Shown one piece after another: positions 43,309-51,338 of a stretch of DNA of 64,000 nt. The notes under the pieces were generated by a model that worked only from the letters and a program-made list of their open reading frames with translations, did no database searches and was not told the DNA's origin. Position 1 is the stretch's first letter, and each line of letters starts with the position of its first letter. A program made the position numbers and the translations under genes. Source of the stretch: Dokdonia pacifica (lineage in GTDB: Bacteria; Bacteroidota; Bacteroidia; Flavobacteriales; Flavobacteriaceae); NCBI RefSeq assembly GCF_900188275.1, contig NZ_FZNY01000003.1:468547-532546 (forward strand), read 5' to 3'.

Positions 43309-44100
43309 TTATTCTTCAACTTCAGCCCCTACTGGGATATCAAACTGAGATGCATCTAGTACTTTGTTAGATATCGTTGCATTTGCAAAAACACGTTCGC
43401 CACTCATTTCTGTAGGAACTCCATCTTCTACTTTATACCATTGTAATACCTTAGGTAATTGTAATCCTCCTATAGTATTCCATTGATCATATTTAATATA
43501 ACTAAAGCGGTCACTTTTTTCGTTTTTACCATAGGTTACGGTATACGCAAGCCATTCCATTTGATTTGTTTCTGGATTACGGTATACGATATATTCATCA
43601 TCAGGAGCATCTCCAACACCACTTCCAAAAGAAATTTTAGTACCAGGATATGTAACTCCTTCAAACTCTAGTGCTGGTGTATCACTATACGTAATACCAT
43701 CATCACCTAAAACAAAAGGCATTGCATAAAAGTAAAACATCAAGTTATGATAGAAACGAGCACGCCCGATTGGGTAATGAGCAGAATCCTGAGCTACCCA
43801 TACTTTTTCGCCATTAAAACCTAATGTGTATTTATCTGTTTTGATCGTTACTTTACGAGATTTTAAATCTACCGTATGTAACTCATCACCATTATCTTTT
43901 TTTAGCGTAAACGTTAGATTATTCATGTCATTCCATGTCTGTATACCTCCATGTGCTTTAAACACAGGAGCGATACCTTCCGGATATTCTTTTACAATAG
44001 TTTGAGCGACTTCTTGAGTTGTTGTTGTAGCTTCTTGTACTTTTTCTTTACAGCTTAAAGCGAAAATAGCTACAGCAACTAAAAAAATAATTTTTTTCAT
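43309..44100 (-). CDS. DUF6503 family lipoprotein
   Basis: A 263-residue lipoprotein; the start ends VAIFALSC. Mature region: KAHGGIQTWNDMNNLTFTLKK, a KTDKYTLGFNGEKVWVAQD block and YYGLP-like beta strands (RFYHNLMFYFYAMPFVLGD), which match DUF6503 of Bacteroidota; this family resembles LolA/LolB-like outer-membrane lipoprotein sorting folds. Function unknown. It lies 7 nt downstream of the T9SS protein gene at 44108 on the same strand, so they are likely co-transcribed. Confidence 0.8.
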   Translation of the reverse strand: MKKIIFLVAVAIFALSCKEKVQEATTTTQEVAQTIVKEYPEGIAPVFKAHGGIQTWNDMNNLTFTLKKDNGDELHTVDLKSRKVTIKTDKYTLGFNGEKVWVAQDSAHYPIGRARFYHNLMFYFYAMPFVLGDDGITYSDTPALEFEGVTYPGTKISFGSGVGDAPDDEYIVYRNPETNQMEWLAYTVTYGKNEKSDRFSYIKYDQWNTIGGLQLPKVLQWYKVEDGVPTEMSGERVFANATISNKVLDASQFDIPVGAEVEE

Positions 44101-44107
44101 TTGATGA

Positions 44108-45004
44108 TTAGTTTTTAATGAATGTTACTGGTTTTTTAGTGTCAACTTCCATAAAATAGAGACCTTTAGGTAATGAGCGTATATCCATAGCATAACTGAT
44201 AGGGTTATCATTTATAAAGGATAATACGGTACGACCTAAGGTATCATATATGGTTATTGTAGCCTCTAAGTCGATATTTTCTACAGTAATTACAGAAGAA
44301 GCTGGATTTGGATATATTTTAACAGAAGACAATAGTTCCTCTTGAACACTTAGTTCTGGATCGGCAATGATTTCAAAAGTTGCAATTGTTACACATTCTT
44401 CTTGAGGTGCATTTTGAAAACGCACATATACCGTTTGCATTACGGGGACTACATTGGTATAATTTTCAGGATCTGCAATTGGATTTACATTAGATTGCGC
44501 ATCTTCTAAGCTTTCGTGGTATGTGATATCTAGCGGAAAAGCATCATTGGTAAATTGTGGGATAATAGCAGTTAAGTCAAATACCTGAAATCCATCTCCT
44601 TCTGGGTCAAAAATAACCAAAGGTTCTGGTGTAGTTGTATCAGGTTCAAATGGTAATCGTACCTCAATTGTAAAGGTGGTAATTTGACTATCTCCATTCC
44701 CTTGTACACGTACAAATACCAATTGAGGATTTACTACATTTTCATAACTTTCTGGATTTGGAAATCCATTGTCGTTACCTAAAGCACCTCCAGATGTAAG
44801 ATGAAAAGTAACAGTTACGTTAGTTTGATCTCCAATAATTTCAGGAATAGTTGTCGTAAGGTCAAAGATTTCAACTCCATCCCCTGGATTATTAATATCG
44901 CACATGAATAAGTCCTGTGGCTGATTTGCTGTTACTTGAGAAACAGCAGTAAACGAGGTAAGAATACACAGTATTCCTAGCAATTTTTGAGTAGTTTTTT
45001 TCAT
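44108..45004 (-). CDS. T9SS-sorted secreted protein
   Basis: A 298-residue protein with a signal peptide (to about SQVTANQ) and a C-terminal type IX secretion sorting domain (SVKIYPNPASSVITVENI, ending in KKPVTFIKN). Between them are two copies of a short Bacteroidota repeat beginning GDGVEIFDLTTTIPEI and GDGFQVFDLTAIIPQF, a pattern I have seen in gliding or adhesin-like surface proteins. It is therefore exported and attached outside. Function unknown. It is divergent from the TrmH gene. Confidence 0.82.
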   Translation of the reverse strand: MKKTTQKLLGILCILTSFTAVSQVTANQPQDLFMCDINNPGDGVEIFDLTTTIPEIIGDQTNVTVTFHLTSGGALGNDNGFPNPESYENVVNPQLVFVRVQGNGDSQITTFTIEVRLPFEPDTTTPEPLVIFDPEGDGFQVFDLTAIIPQFTNDAFPLDITYHESLEDAQSNVNPIADPENYTNVVPVMQTVYVRFQNAPQEECVTIATFEIIADPELSVQEELLSSVKIYPNPASSVITVENIDLEATITIYDTLGRTVLSFINDNPISYAMDIRSLPKGLYFMEVDTKKPVTFIKN

Positions 45005-45062
45005 CCTATAAAAGTAAGGAACTTTGTAGAATTCTTTTAAAGGTATTTTTTGTCACATTTGA

Positions 45063-45090
45063 TTGTTATAGGGATAACTATGTACCTTTG
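45063..45090 (+). promoter_or_regulatory. Bacteroidota-type promoter of the TrmH gene
   Basis: TTG at 45063-45065, 17-nt spacer, then TACCTTTG at 45083-45090 matches the TTG-N17-19-TAnnTTTG consensus of Flavobacteriaceae. It ends 4 nt before the ATG at 45095, so the transcript is likely leaderless. Confidence 0.7.
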
Positions 45091-45094
45091 TGAT

Positions 45095-45892
45095 ATGCAT
45101 AAACATATCTCAAGTTCTCAAAACCCTACTGTAAAAAAAATTTTACAATTACAGGAAAAATCACGTTCTCGTAAAAAGGAGGGAGGATTTCTTATAGAAG
45201 GGTTGCGTGAGATCAGTTTGGCTATTTCTGGAGGATATACCATTACAGAACTTTATATAAAAGAATCTTTTATTGAAGATGTTTCCGTAGTTGCACTTAT
45301 TGCTTCTTTAGAAGGCGTTATGGTCACATCACTAGCAGATGAGGTATATCGTAAGGTTGCGTATCGAGAAGGGACGGAGGCTGTGATCGCTTTCGCGAAA
45401 GCAAAAACAACAACTTTACAAGAGTTACAATTACCAGAAAACCCGTTGGTACTTATCGCCGAAGCTCCTGAAAAACCGGGTAATATAGGTGCTTTATTAC
45501 GTACCGCCGACGCTGCTGCAGTAGATGCGGTGATTATAGCAAACCCGAAAACAGATTTGTACAATCCTAATATTATTAGATCTAGTGTAGGATGTGTATT
45601 TACAAATCAAATTGCCATGGCTGCGACAGATGCTGTTATTTCGTTTTTACAAGATCGAAATATTCAAATTTTTAGTGCGATTCTACAAGAAGCACAACCC
45701 TATCATACACAGGATTATACCAAAGCCAGCGCCATTGTCGTAGGTACAGAAGCTACAGGGCTTACTGCACCTTGGAGAACTGCAAGTACTCAAAATATTA
45801 TCATACCAATGAATGGAGACATTGATAGTATGAATGTAAGTGTAGCTGCGGGAATTCTTACTTTTGAAGCAAAACGCCAACGTGGATTTTAA
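45095..45892 (+). CDS. TrmH/SpoU family RNA 2'-O-methyltransferase
   Basis: About 265 residues from the ATG at 45095; a longer frame from a TTG at 45050 would contain the promoter, so I reject it. The N-terminal substrate-binding domain starts HISSSQNPTVKKILQLQEKSRSRKKEGGFLIEG, and the SPOUT domain follows with EAPEKPGNIGALLRTADAA, a NPKTDLYNPNIIRSSVGCVF block and VVGTEATGL plus IPMNGDIDSMNVSVAAGI, the knot and cofactor site. It methylates rRNA or tRNA ribose with SAM. The palindrome encodes AFAKAK in the linker between the two domains, where I expect related proteins to have similar Ala-Lys residues. Confidence 0.92.
   Translation: MHKHISSSQNPTVKKILQLQEKSRSRKKEGGFLIEGLREISLAISGGYTITELYIKESFIEDVSVVALIASLEGVMVTSLADEVYRKVAYREGTEAVIAFAKAKTTTLQELQLPENPLVLIAEAPEKPGNIGALLRTADAAAVDAVIIANPKTDLYNPNIIRSSVGCVFTNQIAMAATDAVISFLQDRNIQIFSAILQEAQPYHTQDYTKASAIVVGTEATGLTAPWRTASTQNIIIPMNGDIDSMNVSVAAGILTFEAKRQRGF
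45389..45402. repeat. GCTTTCGCGAAAGC palindrome, intragenic
   Basis: Perfect palindrome in the TrmH gene; encodes AFAKA (VIAFAKAKT) in the interdomain linker. Confidence 0.95.
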
Positions 45893-45944
45893 TTATTTTC
45901 ACAAAACAATATCAACATAACACACTTTAGTTAATAGCATATTT

Positions 45945-47180
45945 ATGACCTCACAAACACTATTTTATAGTATTATCGCCATTCTCGTGATAGGATACTT
46001 GATAGACTTTATAATGGGATATCTCAATGCAAAACACTTTAATGACCCTATTCCTGAGGCTTTAAAAGATGTTTATAATGAAGCGGAATATTTAAAATCA
46101 CAAGCTTATAAAAAGACAAAAGACCGTTTTGGTACGTATACGTCTACCTTTAGTTTACTATTGATGCTAGGATTTTTCTTTTTTGATGGTTTTGAAATTG
46201 TAGATCAATGGGCGCGATCTTTTACGACTCATCCCATAGGAGTAGCTCTGATCTTTTTTGGAATTATTATGTTGGCAAGTGATGTATTGTCTACCCCATT
46301 TTCTTATTACGATACTTTTGTAATCGAAGAAAAATTTGGTTTTAATAAAATGAAACCAATTACATTTTTTATGGACAAGCTTAAAGGATGGGCCATGAGT
46401 ATTGTGATAGGAGGAGGTTTATTAGCATTAATTATTTGGATTTATGAAGCCACGCAAAGCACTTTTTGGTTGTACGCATGGGGTGTAGTTACTATATTTT
46501 CTGTGTTTATGAATATGTTTTATGCTAAATTAATTGTCCCTATATTTAATAAACAAGCACCTTTAGAAGCTGGAGAATTACGCTCAAAAATAGAAACCTA
46601 TGCACAACAAGTAGGATTTAATCTCACTCATATTTTTACAATAGATGGTTCTAAGCGAAGTACAAAGGCAAATGCTTATTTCTCTGGTTTAGGTCGCGAA
46701 AAGCGAATCACATTATATGACACCCTGATCAATGACCTAGACGATACAGAGATTGTAGCAGTACTTGCACATGAAGTTGGACATTATAAGCGTAAGCATG
46801 TGATAACAAACCTTTTGCTTTCTATTGTGATTACAGGAGTAACACTTTGGTTATTTTCTTTATGCTTAGCACAGCCTATTATTGCTGAAGCAGTGGGTGT
46901 TTCTGAGCCTTCTTTTCATATAGGGATGGTCGTTTTCGGGATTTTATATACACCTATTTCGGCGGTAACGGGATTTTTTATGAGTGCGCTTTCGCGAAAG
47001 CATGAATATGAAGCAGACAATTATGCGGCTCAAACGTATAGTCCAGAACCCCTTATTAGTTCGCTTAAAAAGTTATCAAAAAACAGTTTGAGTAATTTAA
47101 CACCACATCCATTATATGTGAAGTTAAACTATTCGCACCCAACCTTATTACAACGTGTGGAGAATTTAAAGAAATCGTAA
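45945..47180 (+). CDS. M48 family CAAX-type (Ste24-like) membrane protease
   Basis: A 411-residue zinc protease with about seven membrane helices. HEVGH at 276-280 holds two zinc ligands and the catalytic Glu277; the third ligand is Glu356 in HEYEADNYA. The N-terminal KDVYNEAEYLKSQAYKK and the length match the Ste24/CAAX prenyl protease branch. It clears damaged or misrouted membrane proteins. The palindrome at 46988-47001 spans codons of LSRKH next to the zinc motif, in a frame different from all other copies. The gene is alone; a partial palindrome lies just after its stop. Confidence 0.93.
   Translation: MTSQTLFYSIIAILVIGYLIDFIMGYLNAKHFNDPIPEALKDVYNEAEYLKSQAYKKTKDRFGTYTSTFSLLLMLGFFFFDGFEIVDQWARSFTTHPIGVALIFFGIIMLASDVLSTPFSYYDTFVIEEKFGFNKMKPITFFMDKLKGWAMSIVIGGGLLALIIWIYEATQSTFWLYAWGVVTIFSVFMNMFYAKLIVPIFNKQAPLEAGELRSKIETYAQQVGFNLTHIFTIDGSKRSTKANAYFSGLGREKRITLYDTLINDLDDTEIVAVLAHEVGHYKRKHVITNLLLSIVITGVTLWLFSLCLAQPIIAEAVGVSEPSFHIGMVVFGILYTPISAVTGFFMSALSRKHEYEADNYAAQTYSPEPLISSLKKLSKNSLSNLTPHPLYVKLNYSHPTLLQRVENLKKS
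46988..47001. repeat. GCTTTCGCGAAAGC palindrome, intragenic, alternate frame
   Basis: Perfect palindrome covering the last base of Ala348 to the first base of His353 of the M48 protease; here it reads LSRK, which is a family-like sequence beside the zinc site, not AFAKA. Confidence 0.95.
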
Positions 47181-47195
47181 TTGAGCTATATGTTC

Positions 47196-47209
47196 GCTTT
47201 CGCGAAACT
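47196..47209. repeat. Partial palindrome GCTTTCGCGAAACT, intergenic
   Basis: Matches the core at 12 of 14 positions, right after the M48 stop codon; a decayed or half copy. Confidence 0.6.
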
Positions 47210-47228
47210 AAAATGACATCATAATTTC

Positions 47229-47690
47229 TTATGTGCAACTCGTTTCTTTTAGGAATGTAAATAAAAACATGAATGTTAGAATAGGTGCTGTCAAGAGTAC
47301 TGTTGAGTAAAGATTATAATATCTTTTATGATGTAATTTTCCTTTATTTTTTGTCCAAATACCATCAGATAGCGTGTTTTTATATATCGCAAAGGGTTCT
47401 TTTTGAAATAGATGTATAAAAATATAGGTGATAGATTTTACCATAATCAATGCAATGAAGGGCGAAAACATAAACAAAATACATTGAAAAGGGCATAAGT
47501 AATTCCAGCCGATTACTTCCATAAGGATTCCTATACTTCCTATTCCTGCAGCAATTTTTAGAAACTTATAAAAACGCTTTGTATCCTTTGTATCTTCTGA
47601 AGTAAACAGTATAATCAATGCAATAAGCGTTGATATAACGAGAATCATATAAAAGTAAACTTGAGAAAGTGTGATAGGTTCGTTACTCAA
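47229..47690 (-). CDS. Hypothetical integral membrane protein
   Basis: A 153-residue protein with about four membrane helices (near 10-28, 45-62, 67-92 and 128-148). The loop between the second and third contains WNYLCPFQC. I do not recognise a family. Its gene overlaps the end of the cyclophilin gene by 8 nt, so it is co-transcribed and translated after it. Confidence 0.65.
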   Translation of the reverse strand: MSNEPITLSQVYFYMILVISTLIALIILFTSEDTKDTKRFYKFLKIAAGIGSIGILMEVIGWNYLCPFQCILFMFSPFIALIMVKSITYIFIHLFQKEPFAIYKNTLSDGIWTKNKGKLHHKRYYNLYSTVLLTAPILTFMFLFTFLKETSCT

Positions 47691-48396
47691 TGATTTCTAT
47701 TTTCATGTATATATTCTCTTCTGGCCACTCCGTTCCATCTACAGAGACTTTATTCATTTCATCTACAACACTCATTCCTTTAGTGACTCTCCCAAAAACG
47801 GTATGTTCTCCATCTATATGATGTGCGCCGCGGTGTGATTGCACAATAAAAAATTCAAAAGGGGAGGAGGCTTTACTGATATTTTGTTCACTATACTTTG
47901 CCGCCGAAAAAGCACCTCGTGTATGTGGATGGTGTTTTTTTGCTTCATTAGGTAATAAGTATTTTCCCATAGCTTGTCTATTGCGAGCGGTTGTTCGGGT
48001 ATCGTTATTACCTCCTTGTACTACAAAATCTGGTGATACTCTATGAAATTGAGTGGTATTAAAATATTCATTTTTCACAAGCATGATAAAATTTGCTCTA
48101 TGTAGCGGAGTATCTTTAAAAAGTTCGACTTCTATATTTCCAAAACGTGTGATGATACGTATTTTAGTTTCTGGATTTTCTTCTCCATACTTTTTTAAGA
48201 AGGGCTTAAGTTCTGCTTGAGAAGCAATCATAGGATTTTCTGGAGTTCCTTTTGGATGTTGGATTTCAGGTTCCTTTTTTTCTGAGATAGTATCTGTAAT
48301 AACAGCGGGATTAGGTGTCTCTTTTTTTGTAGATTTAGTATCTTGACAGCCTAAGCAAATGGGGATTAGTAATAAAAAAATAATAGACCTATACAT
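47683..48396 (-). CDS. Cyclophilin-type peptidyl-prolyl isomerase lipoprotein
   Basis: About 237 residues from the ATG at 48396, giving a signal peptide MYRSIIFLLLIPICLGC with a clear lipobox; upstream in-frame starts would make a second hydrophobic region and overlap the Nudix gene. The cyclophilin domain (about 80-237) has FGNIEVELFKDTPLHRANF, FHRVSPDFVVQGG, ASSPFEFFIVQ and HTVFGRVTKGMSVVDEM. It assists folding of exported proteins in the periplasm. Its start codon is two bases from the divergent Nudix start, so its promoter must lie inside that gene; a TATTTTTG box is at 48437-48430. Confidence 0.9.
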   Translation of the reverse strand: MYRSIIFLLLIPICLGCQDTKSTKKETPNPAVITDTISEKKEPEIQHPKGTPENPMIASQAELKPFLKKYGEENPETKIRIITRFGNIEVELFKDTPLHRANFIMLVKNEYFNTTQFHRVSPDFVVQGGNNDTRTTARNRQAMGKYLLPNEAKKHHPHTRGAFSAAKYSEQNISKASSPFEFFIVQSHRGAHHIDGEHTVFGRVTKGMSVVDEMNKVSVDGTEWPEENIYMKIEIIE

Positions 48397-48398
48397 AC

Positions 48399-49043
48399 AT
48401 GAAATTTGATACGTGTTTACGATTACTTTCAAAAATAAGCAATTTGCCATTGCCAGGTAAAAAAGCACAGTTTCTAATGGCACCTATGGAGCGTGTCAAA
48501 GAATTTAGTGATTTGGATGTCGCAAAAATGAATCCTCGTAAAGCTGGTGTGATGGTGCTATTCTATCCGAGTCAAGAGGATATAGCAACCATGGTTTTAA
48601 TGCTTAGAAAGACGTATAAAGGTGTGCATTCTAATCAAGTGGGCTTTCCTGGTGGGAAAGTAGAGAAGGAGGATACCACAATGCTAGATACTGCTTTACG
48701 CGAAACAGAGGAAGAGATAGGTATTTCTAGAGATCAGATTACAATCGTAAAGGAAATGAGTGCAACCTATATTCCGCCTAGTAATTTTTGTGTGTATCCA
48801 TTTATAGGATACAGCGATGCTGCCTTAGATTTTATACCTCAAGAAGAAGAAGTAGAAGGGCTTATTGAAGTATCTATTGCCGATTTTTTGGCTGAAGAGG
48901 CTGTAATTTCTAGAAAAATGTCAACTTCCTATATGGATGATATCGATGTCCCTGCCTTTTTGTTAAACGGTCATGTGGTGTGGGGAGCTACTGCAATGAT
49001 GCTTAGTGAATTGAAGGAGTTATTACTTTCTGGTCAGGAATAA
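48399..49043 (+). CDS. Nudix hydrolase, CoA pyrophosphatase type
   Basis: A 214-residue cytoplasmic enzyme. The CoA-type Nudix signature is visible: LMLRKTYKGVHSNQVGFPGGKVE and the Nudix box with REtEEEIG (GGKVEKEDTTMLDTALRE then TEEEIGI). It likely hydrolyses CoA or acyl-CoA to phosphopantetheine and ADP, as in NudL. N-terminal LPLPGKKAQFLMAPMER is also typical of the Bacteroidota form, which supports the start at 48399. The gene is head-to-head with the cyclophilin gene with no spacer. Confidence 0.9.
   Translation: MKFDTCLRLLSKISNLPLPGKKAQFLMAPMERVKEFSDLDVAKMNPRKAGVMVLFYPSQEDIATMVLMLRKTYKGVHSNQVGFPGGKVEKEDTTMLDTALRETEEEIGISRDQITIVKEMSATYIPPSNFCVYPFIGYSDAALDFIPQEEEVEGLIEVSIADFLAEEAVISRKMSTSYMDDIDVPAFLLNGHVVWGATAMMLSELKELLLSGQE
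48430..48437 (-). promoter_or_regulatory. TAnnTTTG box for the cyclophilin gene
   Basis: TATTTTTG on the minus strand, 33 nt before the cyclophilin start, inside the Nudix coding region. There is no TTG at the ideal distance, so only half the promoter consensus is present. Confidence 0.4.
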
Positions 49044-49053
49044 CAGGGTTTTG

Positions 49054-49061
49054 TATCTTTG
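49054..49061 (+). promoter_or_regulatory. TAnnTTTG box for the PlsC-like gene
   Basis: TATCTTTG fits the Bacteroidota -7 box, about 40 nt before the start at 49102. The upstream TTG element is not obvious. Confidence 0.5.
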
Positions 49062-49101
49062 TGATTCTGTTTTTACGACAGTGCTATATTTAAAATAATA
49101 C

Positions 49102-49905
49102 ATGGGTCTATTTAAAACCAATCCATTCGGACATATACTTTTCTTAAAAAAATGGCTTATTCGCATTGCTGGTGCGATGACTCATAGACGTTACCGAGGA
49201 TTTAATGAATTAAAAATAGAAGGTTCTGATATCTTAAGAAACTTACAAGATACCAATGTGTTATTTGTCTCAAACCATCAGACTTATTTTGCAGATGTGG
49301 TATCTATGTTTCATGTATTTAATGCGAGTTTGAGCGGCCGTGAAGACTCGATTAAAAATATTGGATATCTCTGGAATCCTAAATTAAACTTATATTATGT
49401 GGCTGCAGGCGAAACGATGAAGAGTGGTTTATTACCCCGTATTCTAGCGTATGCAGGTGCTATTACGGTAAGTAGAACTTGGCGTGAAAAAGGAAAGGAA
49501 ATAGATCGTAAAGTAAATTTTCAGGATACAGAAAATATTGGAATTGCATTGGATGATGGTTGGGTAATTACGTTTCCGCAAGGAACTACAAAACCTTGGA
49601 AACCTATCAGAAAAGGAACTGCGCATATTATTAAACAGTACAAACCTATTGTAGTACCTATTGTAATAGATGGGTTTAGACGTAGTTTTGATAAAAAAGG
49701 ATTACGTATCAAAAAGCGTAATATTTTACAGACGTTTGAAATCAAAGAGCCTCTTAAGATCGATTATGAAAATGATACTGTAGAAATGATTGTAGAGCAA
49801 TTAGAATACGCTATAGAACAGCATCCATCTTTCTTAAAAGTGATTCCTTTAGAAGAGCTAGAAAAAGAAGAAGAATTAAATAAAAAGAGACAGTGGGAGT
49901 ATTAA
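49102..49905 (+). CDS. PlsC-like 1-acyl-glycerol-3-phosphate acyltransferase
   Basis: A 267-residue acyltransferase. The catalytic block reads NHQTYFADV, giving H-x5-D instead of the usual H-x4-D, and the later FPQGTTKPWKP block replaces FPEGTR; KGTAHIIKQY follows. N-terminal membrane-binding region present, no long helices. It would acylate lysophosphatidate in phospholipid synthesis; a related acyltransferase role is possible. The gene overlaps the convergent hypothetical gene by 4 nt and follows the Nudix gene in the same direction. Confidence 0.83.
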   Translation: MGLFKTNPFGHILFLKKWLIRIAGAMTHRRYRGFNELKIEGSDILRNLQDTNVLFVSNHQTYFADVVSMFHVFNASLSGREDSIKNIGYLWNPKLNLYYVAAGETMKSGLLPRILAYAGAITVSRTWREKGKEIDRKVNFQDTENIGIALDDGWVITFPQGTTKPWKPIRKGTAHIIKQYKPIVVPIVIDGFRRSFDKKGLRIKKRNILQTFEIKEPLKIDYENDTVEMIVEQLEYAIEQHPSFLKVIPLEELEKEEELNKKRQWEY

Positions 49906-50441
49906 TCTCTTGCTTTTGATGATATAGAAATTTCACCTTTCATAATTTCATCATGATCTTCATCACTTATTTTAATATTAGAAACTCCCCAAGATTTTTT
50001 ATAAGTATAGGTTGACCAAACGTTTAGTTTTTTATCAATCCTAATTGAAAGCATATCGTTTTCTTGAAAATTAATAGGTGTGTCAAAACACATTCTATTG
50101 TTTAATGCTAATTGAATATTAACACTTGTGTTTTTATATTCATCTTTTTTCTGTTTTCTTAATTTAGTAAGTAAATGATCTTGATTAATGAGATCATCAA
50201 AGATACCTTCCATTTTAATATGGTATTCCTCAATTTTTTCGGGTAATTTTGTCTTAAAATCTTCTGGAATTTTTATCATCCCTGCAATATTACTAAGACC
50301 TCTATAGAAAGGATTGTTTAACATCCATGTTTCTAAATTACTTGTATTAGGTTTTCGTCTTCTTAGCCTCCAATCAATGTCATCTTTTTGTAGATTATCT
50401 GTACAAGTACATAATATAAAAGTATTATCAAATTGGCACAT
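49902..50441 (-). CDS. Hypothetical protein
   Basis: I do not recognise this 179-residue protein. No signal peptide or membrane helix. The start has a Cys-rich stretch (CQFDNTFILCTC), and the middle (about 65-105) is charged and helical. It is convergent with the PlsC-like gene and its own upstream region (50442-50718) holds a palindrome and a terminator belonging to the opposite neighbour. No function is proposed. Confidence 0.6.
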   Translation of the reverse strand: MCQFDNTFILCTCTDNLQKDDIDWRLRRRKPNTSNLETWMLNNPFYRGLSNIAGMIKIPEDFKTKLPEKIEEYHIKMEGIFDDLINQDHLLTKLRKQKKDEYKNTSVNIQLALNNRMCFDTPINFQENDMLSIRIDKKLNVWSTYTYKKSWGVSNIKISDEDHDEIMKGEISISSKARD

Positions 50442-50631
50442 ATTATTCTAATAGTTAAGTTGAGGTAATAGTACTATTATTTTTCTATAACCTTTAATTT
50501 ATTATAACTAATCTAGTATTTTCATCATTATTATATGATCGGTATAATTTTCTACTATACACTACGGCTAATTATTTGTTCATAGTATTATATTTTAAGA
50601 TCACTTAGTGTTGAATTAAAACTATATATAA

Positions 50632-50645
50632 GCTTTCGCGAAAGC
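50632..50645. repeat. GCTTTCGCGAAAGC palindrome, intergenic
   Basis: Perfect core with a partly palindromic flank (AAGCTTTC...GCGTAA). It lies between the hypothetical gene at 49902 and the membrane partner of the ECF sigma factor. Confidence 0.95.
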
Positions 50646-50664
50646 GTAATTGATAAGCACAAAA

Positions 50665-50698
50665 AAAGCCTGAACATGTATAAAGATGTTCAGGCTTT
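50665..50698 (-). terminator. Rho-independent terminator
   Basis: AGCCTGAACAT pairs with ATGTTCAGGCT over 8 nt, with A-tracts giving T on the minus strand. It ends the sigma-factor operon. Confidence 0.92.
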
Positions 50699-50718
50699 TG
50701 AGCATAGTTCCCCAAAAA

Positions 50719-51336
50719 CTATACTTCCATTTTTTTAAGTTCTTTATAATTACGGTCTAGGCGTTTTGTTAAAATACCGTATATCTTACTATATACTAAC
50801 CAGAAAATACCCGTAATCATAATGGTAAGAATGGCTGTTATTAAGATAAGAACCGTTTTATTAATTTCTTCAAATGCCTCAGGATTACCATCTACAATGA
50901 GTGCTGTTGTAAACACGGCTGCAATGACAAATAAGGTCATACTTGAGTAGATATAATATTTTACTGTTTTTCGGGTGTTAAGAATGTTTTTCATCAACTT
51001 CCTAGCGGAATCTGTACTTGCTATTTTTTTAAAATTGATATAAAATTTTGTAATAAAAAATAACAAAACAGCTATGTGTACGATAAGAAATATAGTTTCG
51101 AAATTCCGTAAATTTTCTGATTCTAATTTTAAATCTCCTCCAAACTGAAAGTCTCTGAATAATAATGAAATGATCATCCAGAATGAAAATTCTATCATAC
51201 TAATGATAAATATCCATTTTACAACAGACGAAGATTTTTTAAGTAGCATAGGATATATATCTTCTTTACTAAGCTTTGGAAGTGTCTCATCCTGCTTTTG
51301 CCACTGTTTTTTTAATAGTTCTAATTCATCTACCAT
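50719..51336 (-). CDS. Membrane protein, likely anti-sigma-like partner of the ECF sigma factor
   Basis: A 205-residue protein: an N-terminal cytoplasmic part (ELELLKKQWQKQDETLPKLSKEDIYPMLLKK) and about four membrane helices (near 39-59, 81-100, 120-142 and 150-172). Its gene starts 2 nt after the sigma gene stops, so co-expression is certain, and this pairing recurs in flavobacteria. An inhibitory role on the sigma factor is inferred from position only; no zinc-finger anti-sigma motif is present. Confidence 0.75.
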   Translation of the reverse strand: MVDELELLKKQWQKQDETLPKLSKEDIYPMLLKKSSSVVKWIFIISMIEFSFWMIISLLFRDFQFGGDLKLESENLRNFETIFLIVHIAVLLFFITKFYINFKKIASTDSARKLMKNILNTRKTVKYYIYSSMTLFVIAAVFTTALIVDGNPEAFEEINKTVLILITAILTIMITGIFWLVYSKIYGILTKRLDRNYKELKKMEV

Positions 51337-51338
51337 AA

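Noticed and set aside
45050..45094. Longer TrmH start at a TTG
   Set aside because: It would contain the promoter, and the ATG at 45095 gives the usual TrmH start.
46686..46702. TCGCGAAAAGCG stretch in the M48 gene as a further palindrome
   Set aside because: Only one half is present; it lacks symmetry and is coding sequence (GREKR).
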